Shown here: piece after piece, positions 4,020-10,526 of the stretch | Position numbering within the stretch: the first letter of the stretch is position 1 | Layout of the letters: each line of letters starts with the position of its first letter | Source: Mailhella sp. | GTDB lineage: Bacteria > Desulfobacterota > Desulfovibrionia > Desulfovibrionales > Desulfovibrionaceae | DNA length: 10,526 bases | Direction of reading: 5' to 3' | Assembly (NCBI GenBank): GCA_020024815.1 | Contig: JAHHTE010000060.1 | Coordinates: 1 to 10,526, forward strand | Made by a program: the position numbers and the translations under genes | The notes under the pieces: generated by a model | The model's database searches: none | What the model was told of the DNA's origin: nothing | Seen by the model: the letters and a program-made list of their open reading frames with translations, nothing else

Positions 4020-6419
4020 ATGAAACTAGAAAATTTATTAAAATTTCAAATTGTTGGAATGCATTGTTCTGCGTGTTCTTCACGGATAGAAAATGTTATT
4101 TCTAAAATGCCAGAGGTGGAAAGAGTAAGTGTAAGTCTTGCTTCTAATTTTGCAGTTATTAAATTGAAAGAACCTTGTGATGTTAAAAACATTATCATAG
4201 AAAAAATTGAAAAATTAGGTTTTCAGGCAATTTTTGTAGATAATTCAGAGTCAGCACAAGTTGTATGGGAAAAACAACAAAAAACAATGGACGAAGAACT
4301 TGTCACAAAAAAACGCCGTGTAAGTATGGAATTAATTTTTACATTGCCTGTTTTTATTCTTGCTATGGGGTATCATTGGCATTTATTTATGCTTTCTTCC
4401 ATGCACGGAGAAGTGGTAGCAATGGGGCAAATTCCTATGCCTTTACCACTTTCTATGGACGGAGTGCAGCATACAACAATTTCGTCAATAACATTTGTTT
4501 TTGTGCAGTTTCTTTGTGCTAGTGTTGTGCTTTGGTCAGGGCGAGATTTTTATTTAAAAGGCATACCAAGTCTTATACGCAAAGCTCCTAATATGGATAC
4601 TCTTGTTTCTTTGGGTACAGGTGTAGCCTATATTGTAAGTTTGTATTATGGATTTATGCATTGTTATTATGAATTTGCACGAGCTGATTTAACAGGTGAA
4701 ACAAATGAAATGTATGCATTGCTTGCGTTTAGAGCTTTAGATTTCTTATATTTTGAATCAGTTGCCGTTGTTATTTCTCTTGTTTCTCTTGGTAAATATA
4801 TGGAACTTAGGGCAAAGAGAAAAACTTCTGATGCTATAAAATCTCTTATGGATTTATCTCCAAAAACTGTACAACGCGTTAAAGAAAATGGAGAATATGA
4901 AGAAATTCCAACAGATAGTGTTTTTCCTAATGATATTTTATTTATTGCAAAAGGAAAGCAAATTCCAGTGGACGGCATATTATTAGAAGGTGAAAGTGTT
5001 TTAGATACTTCTGCAGTTACTGGTGAATATATGCCTTTTAGCGTAAAAGCTGGTGATAGTCTTATTTCTGGTTCTATTAATACAGGTAATGCTTTTACTA
5101 TGCGAGCTGAAAAAGTTGGGGAAGATAGTGTACTTGCAAAAATTATTCGTCTTGTGCAAGAAGCACAAAGTTCTAAAGCTCCTATTGCAAGATATGCTGA
5201 TTTAATTAGTTTATATTTTGTTCCTGCTATTTTAGTAATTGCTCTTTGTGTCTTTTTATTTTGGCAATTCTTTGCAAGTTTTGATGATGCAATTTTATTT
5301 TCTGTTTCTGTGCTTGTGGTTGCTTGTCCTTGTGCTTTGGGTTTGGCAACGCCAATGTCTATCATGGTGGCAACAGGACGAAGTGCAAAACTTGGTTTAT
5401 TAATTAAAAATGGTACAGCCTTAGAATTAGCAGGAAAAGTAGATACAGTTGTTTTTGATAAAACAGGAACACTTACACATGGTAAAGCAAAAATTCGCTT
5501 GGAAAATATAGAAACAAAAGATTATACAGAACAAGAAATTATTGCGTTATCAAGCACAATGGAAAAAAGTTCTGAACACCCCCTTGCAAAGGCATTTTTA
5601 GATAGCTTTGCAGAAAAAACACAAAGTCTGCTTTTACCAATGCTTGAAAGTATTGAGGAAAAAGTTGGTCGTGGTATTATAGCACAAAATCAAGGTAAAA
5701 CGTATTTTTTAGGAAATAAATCATTACTTGAAGAAAATGGAATTATTGTTTCAGAAGCTCTGCAAAAAAAGGTAGATGAAATTATTGTATTATCAAAAAG
5801 TCCTTTGTATTTTGCTGAAAAAACAGAAAATACAGGGCAAGTGTTAGCTCTTTTTAGTATTCAAGATGAAATTAGACAAGAAAGTTTTACTCTTATTGAG
5901 GAATTGAAAAAAAGAAATATAAGTCCTGTTCTTTTAAGTGGTGATAATAAAAAATCTGTACTTGGTGTTGCAAAACAACTTGGTATAGCAGAAGAAAATT
6001 GTTTTTATGAAGTATTGCCAACAGATAAAGAAGCTTGTATTACCAATCTAAAAGAAAAAGGTAAAACAGTGGCAATGGTTGGTGATGGTATCAATGATGC
6101 ACCTGCTCTTGCAAAGGCTGATGTGGGAATTGTAATGGGCAGTGGCATGGATATTGCCATTGAAGCAGGGGATATTGTTTTATTAAATGGTATAAAAAGT
6201 CTTGATACGGCATTGCGTTTAAGCAAAGCAACAATGAATAATATTAAATTAAGTTTATTTTGGGCTTTTTGTTATAATGTTATTTTAATTCCTGTTGCTG
6301 CTGGTGCTTTTTTATATCCATTTAATTTAAGTTTTTCCCCTATGTATGCAGGAGCTGCAATGGCATTTTCTTCTGTTTCTGTTGTGTTAAATGCCTTGAG
6401 GTTACGGAGTTTTAAATAA
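4020..6419 (+). CDS. copA: Cu(I)-exporting P1B-type ATPase
   Basis: This inner-membrane ATPase pumps Cu(I) out of the cytoplasm. At 799 aa it has one N-terminal HMA domain (about 7-74, GMHCSAC with C16 and C19). Eight membrane segments, an actuator domain with TGE (334-336), and the phosphorylation and nucleotide domains follow. Signature residues are the transport site C436-P437-C438, DKTGTLT with phosphorylated D480, SEHP (518-521) and GDGINDAP (688-695). Y752-N753 in helix 7 and M781xxS784S785 in helix 8 are the extra Cu(I) ligand motifs of subgroup P1B-1, so copper or silver is well supported over zinc or cadmium. The first outer loop (about 117-150) is unusually long and rich in Met and His. 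The ATG at 4020 has a weak GTAGG SD; the upstream ATG at 4006 runs straight into a stop. It is divergent from copZ and 3 bp upstream of comEC. Confidence 0.96.
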   Translation: MKLENLLKFQIVGMHCSACSSRIENVISKMPEVERVSVSLASNFAVIKLKEPCDVKNIIIEKIEKLGFQAIFVDNSESAQVVWEKQQKTMDEELVTKKRRVSMELIFTLPVFILAMGYHWHLFMLSSMHGEVVAMGQIPMPLPLSMDGVQHTTISSITFVFVQFLCASVVLWSGRDFYLKGIPSLIRKAPNMDTLVSLGTGVAYIVSLYYGFMHCYYEFARADLTGETNEMYALLAFRALDFLYFESVAVVISLVSLGKYMELRAKRKTSDAIKSLMDLSPKTVQRVKENGEYEEIPTDSVFPNDILFIAKGKQIPVDGILLEGESVLDTSAVTGEYMPFSVKAGDSLISGSINTGNAFTMRAEKVGEDSVLAKIIRLVQEAQSSKAPIARYADLISLYFVPAILVIALCVFLFWQFFASFDDAILFSVSVLVVACPCALGLATPMSIMVATGRSAKLGLLIKNGTALELAGKVDTVVFDKTGTLTHGKAKIRLENIETKDYTEQEIIALSSTMEKSSEHPLAKAFLDSFAEKTQSLLLPMLESIEEKVGRGIIAQNQGKTYFLGNKSLLEENGIIVSEALQKKVDEIIVLSKSPLYFAEKTENTGQVLALFSIQDEIRQESFTLIEELKKRNISPVLLSGDNKKSVLGVAKQLGIAEENCFYEVLPTDKEACITNLKEKGKTVAMVGDGINDAPALAKADVGIVMGSGMDIAIEAGDIVLLNGIKSLDTALRLSKATMNNIKLSLFWAFCYNVILIPVAAGAFLYPFNLSFSPMYAGAAMAFSSVSVVLNALRLRSFK

Positions 6420-6422
6420 AAT

Positions 6423-8942
6423 ATGCAAAAACAGTTAGTAATGCCATATAATCAACCAAAACCGTTGTTTTGGCAAATTTTGGTATTAGTAGCTGTTTTA
6501 GGAATTTTTTCCTTAGAGTATTTAGTATATACAAGCCTTAGTTTTTTACTTTTAGTAGTGTATATTTATTATGCATATACAGAAAAGAAGAAACTAAGGC
6601 TTTTTTTATTATTTTGTATTTTTCTTAGTGCTTTTGCATGGGCAAAATTTATGCACCCTCAAGAAATACAAGCAAATAAAGATTTTTATGTTGAAAATTT
6701 TGATCCCATGCAAGAATATAATCTTTGTGGGAAAATTATAGATGTGCAAGGAATTACAGATAGACGCTTACGGATTATTTTAAAACAAGTACATTTAATA
6801 AAAGAAAATACGCTTTGTACAATACATAAAAATGTTACAGACAGTCAGAAAGAAAAAATACAATTTTTACAAGGAAATGTGATTTTAACATGGGATAATG
6901 CTCCCTTATTAGAAAAAAGACCTTTAGCAGGAGAATTTTTAAACGTAAAAGCAAAAATTCGTCCTTTTTATGGTTCGTTAGCTAATTATTGGGAAAAACA
7001 AAATGCATGGTATGGAATATGGATCTATGGAGGGAGAAGTCTTCCTTTTACTTTTGGAAAAGAACATTATTTTGCAAAAATACGAGAAAATTTACGTTTA
7101 GCTTTTGCTAAAAAACTTTTTGCACAAGAAAAGGAATTAAAAAAGACTTTAACTTATCATCATAACCAAGCAAAAGCTATTTTACTTGCTCTTTTATTTG
7201 GGGATAAATTTTATCTTAGCCAAAAGACAATGGATATTTTTAATGCAAGTAATTTATTACATTCTTTAGCTTTATCAGGACAACATTTATCTTTAGTTGG
7301 GCTTATTGGTTTTGTAGTTGTTTGTTCTGTTGCTTTTATTTTTCCTTTTTTATATTTGTATGCGTCAAAACGAGCTGTCATTTTTTATGTTAGTTGTGTG
7401 TTTGGCATTGCTTATACATGGTTTGGTTCTGCTCCTTTTTCTTTACTTAGAGCGTTAGCTATGCTGATTTTTGGTGGGGTTTTATGGCTAAGAAATAAGA
7501 ATATAACATTATTTGATTTACTTTTATATGCGTTATTGTTCTTTTGTCTTTTTGCTCCACTATCTTTATATGATTTAGGTGTGCAATTATCTTTTCTTTC
7601 AGTTTTTGCTATTTGTTTAATTTTGCCTTTTTTACACTATATACAAGATAGATTGTACCAAAAATCAAAAACAAAACGAAAAAAATTACTTTTTTATCTT
7701 TTTTCACTTTTTCTTATTTCCACAATAATACAATTTCTTATCGCACCATTACTTATTTTATATTTTGGACGTTTTAGTTGGTTTTATGTATTAAATATTG
7801 TGTGGCTACCCTTACTTGGTTTTTGGATTTTACCCTGTACTTTTTTAGGTTTTGTTTTTTCATTTTGTGAATTAGGTTCTATTTTCCTAAAATTTGCGTA
7901 TTATCCAACAGAATTTACCATTTCATGTATGCATACACTTATGGAATGGAGTATGCAAAATGATTTTTATCCTTTTGTGCAAAGTTTATATCCAATGGGA
8001 ATTGGGATACTTGGTTTTTATTTACTTGTTCTTTGTCTTTTTTATGGATTTTCTTCCACAAGAAAAATACATACTTTTTTTGTATTATGTGGCATGGTAT
8101 TTTTATTTTATCCCTATTTTGTAAGAAATATTGAGGAAAAAGAAGGAATACAAATTCATATTCTTGATGTAGGACAAGGGCAAGCTATTTTTCTTGAAAC
8201 AAAGGAAAAACGGGTCTTACTTGATGTGGGAGGCACAAATTCTCGGCGTTTTAATGTGGGTAGGGATATAGTTGCAAAATATCTTACTCAAAATCATGCA
8301 CCTAACATAGATTATCTTATTGCTAGCCATGATGATAGTGATCATATTAATGGTATGTATCATTTATTACAGACATTTTATATAGAAAAATATTTTGAAA
8401 CAAGTATTCCAATCAAAAAAGAAAGTTATGCAAAGAAAAAATTAACAAAAATGCTTACAATAAAAAATATGTCTACTTATACCTTACAAAAAGGAGATAA
8501 AATAAATTTAGGTCAAGGATATGAATTAATTACATTATATCCTTCTATTATCGGAAAATATGCTAGAGATATTGATAATGCTAATAATAGTTCTTTAGTT
8601 TTTCTTTTAACTCATAATGATAAAGGTGTGGCTCTTTTTTGTGGTGATATTGAAAAAGAAGCCATAAATGTACTTTTACAAATGGAAAAAGAGAACTTAA
8701 TTAATTTACAAGCTAAAATATTAGTATTGCCTCATCATGGTTCTGGTAATAGTTTTTATCCTGAATTTTATGAAAAAGTAAAACCAGATTATATTGTTGC
8801 TTCTTGTGGTAAATATAATCGTTTTGGTTTTCCAGATAAAGAAATTGTAACGTATTTTACAAAAAAAGAAAAAGTTGTTCTTAGTACTGCCGACTATGGA
8901 ACAATTTTATTTATGCATAATAACAATAGAATATCTTTTTGA
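6423..8942 (+). CDS. comEC: ComEC/Rec2 DNA-uptake channel protein
   Basis: ComEC forms the inner-membrane channel that takes up single-stranded DNA in natural transformation. The 839 aa show the full three-part layout. First come N-terminal helices (about 15-75) and an OB-fold/DUF4131 region (about 80-205, ending near the SLANYWEKQNAWYGIW signature). Then comes the Competence membrane domain (about 240-560), with NLLHSLALSGQH at 277-288. A C-terminal metallo-beta-lactamase-like domain begins at HILDVGQGQA (from H579). Its metal or catalytic motifs are SHDDSDH (H636, D638, D640, H641), CGD in the ALFCGDIEKEA strand, and PHHGS (H771, H772). The late family motif usually ending YGHP reads NRFGFP here. 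It starts 3 bp after the copA stop; the nearest SD-like GGAG is about 15 nt upstream inside copA, so translational coupling is likely. No other competence genes are nearby. The gene is intact, so DNA uptake is plausible but not shown. Confidence 0.95.
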   Translation: MQKQLVMPYNQPKPLFWQILVLVAVLGIFSLEYLVYTSLSFLLLVVYIYYAYTEKKKLRLFLLFCIFLSAFAWAKFMHPQEIQANKDFYVENFDPMQEYNLCGKIIDVQGITDRRLRIILKQVHLIKENTLCTIHKNVTDSQKEKIQFLQGNVILTWDNAPLLEKRPLAGEFLNVKAKIRPFYGSLANYWEKQNAWYGIWIYGGRSLPFTFGKEHYFAKIRENLRLAFAKKLFAQEKELKKTLTYHHNQAKAILLALLFGDKFYLSQKTMDIFNASNLLHSLALSGQHLSLVGLIGFVVVCSVAFIFPFLYLYASKRAVIFYVSCVFGIAYTWFGSAPFSLLRALAMLIFGGVLWLRNKNITLFDLLLYALLFFCLFAPLSLYDLGVQLSFLSVFAICLILPFLHYIQDRLYQKSKTKRKKLLFYLFSLFLISTIIQFLIAPLLILYFGRFSWFYVLNIVWLPLLGFWILPCTFLGFVFSFCELGSIFLKFAYYPTEFTISCMHTLMEWSMQNDFYPFVQSLYPMGIGILGFYLLVLCLFYGFSSTRKIHTFFVLCGMVFLFYPYFVRNIEEKEGIQIHILDVGQGQAIFLETKEKRVLLDVGGTNSRRFNVGRDIVAKYLTQNHAPNIDYLIASHDDSDHINGMYHLLQTFYIEKYFETSIPIKKESYAKKKLTKMLTIKNMSTYTLQKGDKINLGQGYELITLYPSIIGKYARDIDNANNSSLVFLLTHNDKGVALFCGDIEKEAINVLLQMEKENLINLQAKILVLPHHGSGNSFYPEFYEKVKPDYIVASCGKYNRFGFPDKEIVTYFTKKEKVVLSTADYGTILFMHNNNRISF

Positions 8943-8960
8943 ATTAATTTTATTTTTTTG

Positions 8961-9016
8961 AAAGGAGAACTTTTGAAAAAGTTCCCCTTATAAACTTTCC
9001 TGTCAAAACTTTTTAA
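8961..9016 (+). terminator. Hairpin terminator element, copy C, after comEC
   Basis: GAACTTTT and AAAAGTTC form a perfect 8-bp stem around a GA loop, extended by AAGG and CCTT across one A-C mismatch. A 32-nt tail, starting CCCTTATAAACTTTCC and ending AAAACTTTTTAA, follows. It begins 18 bp past the comEC stop and should end the copA-comEC transcript. The remaining gap to 9165 is very AT-rich. TTTACA near 9082 and TTGAAA near 9134 are possible -35 boxes for the next gene, but I see no convincing -10. Confidence 0.7.
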
Positions 9017-9165
9017 TTTAAAAGTTCTATTGTATGCAAAAAAAATCAATGTAATATATTTTATAAGATATAGAATATGTTTACAAAATAATCTTTTTTA
9101 CAAACAAAATAATTTATAGTAAAAGTATTATGTTTGAAACATTTAAAAATAATTAATAAATTTAT

Positions 9166-9552
9166 ATGCGTGAAATAATTATAAAAGCTTTTGGGTATCT
9201 TGAGCCTGTTAATGAAGTTTGCTTGCAAGAATTGCATAATTTATGTTCTTCTTGGTATTTAGATGAAAATATTTTTCGTCTTGAAGATAATGGTTTACAT
9301 ATTTACCATGAGGGAGAATATTTTCCCCATGAAGATATTACAGAAATATTAGCAAAATATTTACAACAAGAAAGTTTAGGCAAGCTTGATATTATTGATT
9401 ATGAAGCTTGGACTTTACAACGGTATTTTTTTGAATTTTCTTATCAAAAAGAAGAAGATTTAAAAAAAGGAAAAATTTATTCACGATCTTCTTCGCTTGA
9501 TCATGCACTTGAGGCATCGCAAGAAAAAAATGGATCTGTTATTATAAAATAG
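9166..9552 (+). CDS. Hypothetical protein, 128 aa, upstream of menA
   Basis: I do not recognise this family. It is a soluble protein with no signal peptide or membrane segment, mixed predicted strands and helices, many acidic and aromatic residues, and two Cys (C19, C27). The stretch EKNGSVIIK closes the protein, and RLEDNGLHIYHEGEYF (about 38-53) looks like a strand-turn-strand. No Shine-Dalgarno is visible before the ATG, which follows a pure A/T stretch; no other in-frame ATG exists, so the start is either this one, SD-independent, or a non-ATG codon. Its stop lies 9 bp before menA and the menA SD (GAGGAC) overlaps it, so the two genes are almost certainly co-transcribed. Reality of the gene is supported by length, codon use like its neighbours and this tight coupling. 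Function is unknown. Confidence 0.7.
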   Translation: MREIIIKAFGYLEPVNEVCLQELHNLCSSWYLDENIFRLEDNGLHIYHEGEYFPHEDITEILAKYLQQESLGKLDIIDYEAWTLQRYFFEFSYQKEEDLKKGKIYSRSSSLDHALEASQEKNGSVIIK

Positions 9553-9561
9553 AGGACATAT

Positions 9562-10461
9562 ATGGAAAAAATTAAATTATGGATTAAAGCAATGCGTTTC
9601 TTTTCATTGCCTCTTGTTACTTCTGCCGTATTTTTGGGGGCAGCGTGTGCAAAGGTGGAAGGATATTTTTCTTTATCCATTTTTCTTTTATTATTTATTA
9701 CAGGGAGTTTGTTGCAAATTTTATCTAATTTAGCCAATGATTATGGCGATGCAACAAATGGTGCTGATGGTGAAAATAGAAGTTCTCCAAAAGGAACTGT
9801 TTCAAGAGGTAAAATAACAAAAAAAGAAATGCTTTATGCTATAAGTATTACAGCAGGATTAAGTTTTGTTTTTGCGTTATTACTAATTTATGTAAGTTTT
9901 GGTACAGCTCTTTGGGCATGGATAGTTTTTGGTATTTTAACAATTTTAACAATTATTGCTGCTATTCGTTATACTATGGGCAAAAATCCGTATGGATACA
10001 GAGCAAAAGGGGATTTATCTGTTTTTATTTTTTTTGGTATAGTGGCTGTTGCAGGTTCTTATTGTTTTTTCAATGCTCCTTTACATAAAATTCCCGGTTT
10101 GCCAGCTTGTGCTGCTGGTTTATTTACCACAGCCGTATTAAATGCTAATAATATCAGAGATATGAAAAGCGACAGAATTTACGGAAAAGACACCATAGCC
10201 CTTAGACTTGGAGAAGAATTTGCTCGTTATTATCAATTAACCTTAATTGGTGGTGGTATTATTTGTTGGGCAATTTATTTTATGCTTTTATATCCAACTA
10301 GTTATTTATTATTATTAGTTTTTACTGCACCATTAGTATATAGTGCATATAAAGTTTATACTTCTTATGATGTTATTACATTAGATAAACAAGTAAAATT
10401 AACAGCAAAAGCAACAGGACTTTATCAATTTGTTATATCGCTAGTTTTCTTTTTTCAATAA
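9562..10461 (+). CDS. menA: MenA-type 1,4-dihydroxy-2-naphthoate polyprenyltransferase (UbiA family)
   Basis: This inner-membrane enzyme of the UbiA superfamily attaches a polyprenyl chain to 1,4-dihydroxy-2-naphthoate, giving demethylmenaquinone. The 299-aa length is typical. The first Mg2+/diphosphate-binding motif is N59-D60-Y-G-D63 followed by NGAD, and the second is D200-M-K-S-D204 in a NNIRDMKSDRIYGKDT segment. Both have the form usual for MenA rather than UbiA. About eight or nine hydrophobic segments alternate through the protein, and RYTMGKNPYGYRAKGDL between the motifs is also MenA-like. A GAGGAC SD sits 5-6 nt before the ATG, overlapping the preceding gene's stop. A UbiA-like MqnP of the futalosine pathway is the main alternative, less likely from the motif forms. 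No other men genes are in the window. Confidence 0.9.
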   Translation: MEKIKLWIKAMRFFSLPLVTSAVFLGAACAKVEGYFSLSIFLLLFITGSLLQILSNLANDYGDATNGADGENRSSPKGTVSRGKITKKEMLYAISITAGLSFVFALLLIYVSFGTALWAWIVFGILTILTIIAAIRYTMGKNPYGYRAKGDLSVFIFFGIVAVAGSYCFFNAPLHKIPGLPACAAGLFTTAVLNANNIRDMKSDRIYGKDTIALRLGEEFARYYQLTLIGGGIICWAIYFMLLYPTSYLLLLVFTAPLVYSAYKVYTSYDVITLDKQVKLTAKATGLYQFVISLVFFFQ

Positions 10462-10477
10462 GTAGTTAGAATTTTTT

Positions 10478-10526
10478 AGGGGGAAAACTTTTGAAAAAGT
10501 TTCTCCCCCTAAAACCCCCTTACAAA
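10478..10526 (+). terminator. Hairpin terminator element, copy D, after menA (cut by window edge)
   Basis: AGGGGG pairs with CCCCCT (10505-10510) and AAACTTTT (10485-10492) with AAAAGTTT (10495-10502) around a GA loop; one C at 10503 is bulged. The tail AAAACCCCCTTACAAA runs off the window. It starts 16 bp past the menA stop. It is the best-paired of the four copies and shares the bulged-C arm with copy B. Confidence 0.75.

Noticed and set aside
4667..5365. 232-codon open frame on the minus strand inside copA
   Set aside because: It lies wholly opposite the well-supported copA coding sequence, has no SD, and its translation (Ser/Thr/Lys-rich, no recognisable motif) looks like an antisense shadow.
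1..10526. CRISPR array, tRNA, rRNA, insertion sequence or attachment site
   Set aside because: I saw no regularly spaced direct repeats, cloverleaf with acceptor stem, rRNA signature, transposase or terminal inverted repeats with target duplications.

Overview
This is an AT-rich bacterial window (by eye about 30% G+C) with nine protein genes, packed as an ordinary chromosome with short intergenic gaps. Protein features (ComEC, a Cu(I) P1B-ATPase, a MenA-type prenyltransferase, a DsrE-family protein) fit a Gram-negative, menaquinone-using, probably anaerobic or microaerophilic bacterium. The ends of several transcription units carry a hairpin with a core like cttttgaaaaag between G- and C-runs, followed by a C-rich tail. 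This resembles terminators I associate with Desulfovibrio relatives, so an AT-rich member of that group is my best guess. No rRNA or taxonomic marker is present and the assignment is inference.

Layout. The left edge (2-421, +) holds the C-terminal part of a McrC-like restriction nuclease subunit; its reading frame is open to the window edge. It converges on a leftward cluster. That cluster reads, in transcription order from right to left: a DsrE-family protein (3068-3439), a 10-TM BASS/ACR3-type transporter (2037-3014) and an FAD-dependent pyridine nucleotide-disulfide oxidoreductase (598-2022). A strong hairpin sits between the first two genes, and the last two are 14 bp apart. The gap 422-597 holds two oppositely oriented terminator hairpins.

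The 307-bp gap 3440-3746 holds no gene. It contains the likely dsrE promoter, an inverted repeat around it, an AT-only palindrome and the terminator of a small copper chaperone gene (3747-3938, -). That copZ-like gene is divergent from copA (4020-6419, +) across an 81-bp promoter region, so the two copper genes probably share regulation. comEC (6423-8942, +) begins 3 bp after copA and probably is transcribed with it.

After a hairpin terminator, an unrecognised 128-aa gene (9166-9552) and menA (9562-10461) form a two-gene unit. It ends in another copy of the same hairpin element at the right edge.

How they may work together. CopZ would deliver Cu(I) to CopA for export. ComEC would carry single-stranded DNA across the inner membrane. 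MenA makes the membrane-bound menaquinone precursor. The DsrE-transporter-flavoenzyme cluster looks like a thiol/sulfur- or oxyanion-related module of unknown substrate, and is the most interesting functional unknown here. Its flavoenzyme keeps the redox Cys pair but lacks the usual C-terminal His-Glu pair.
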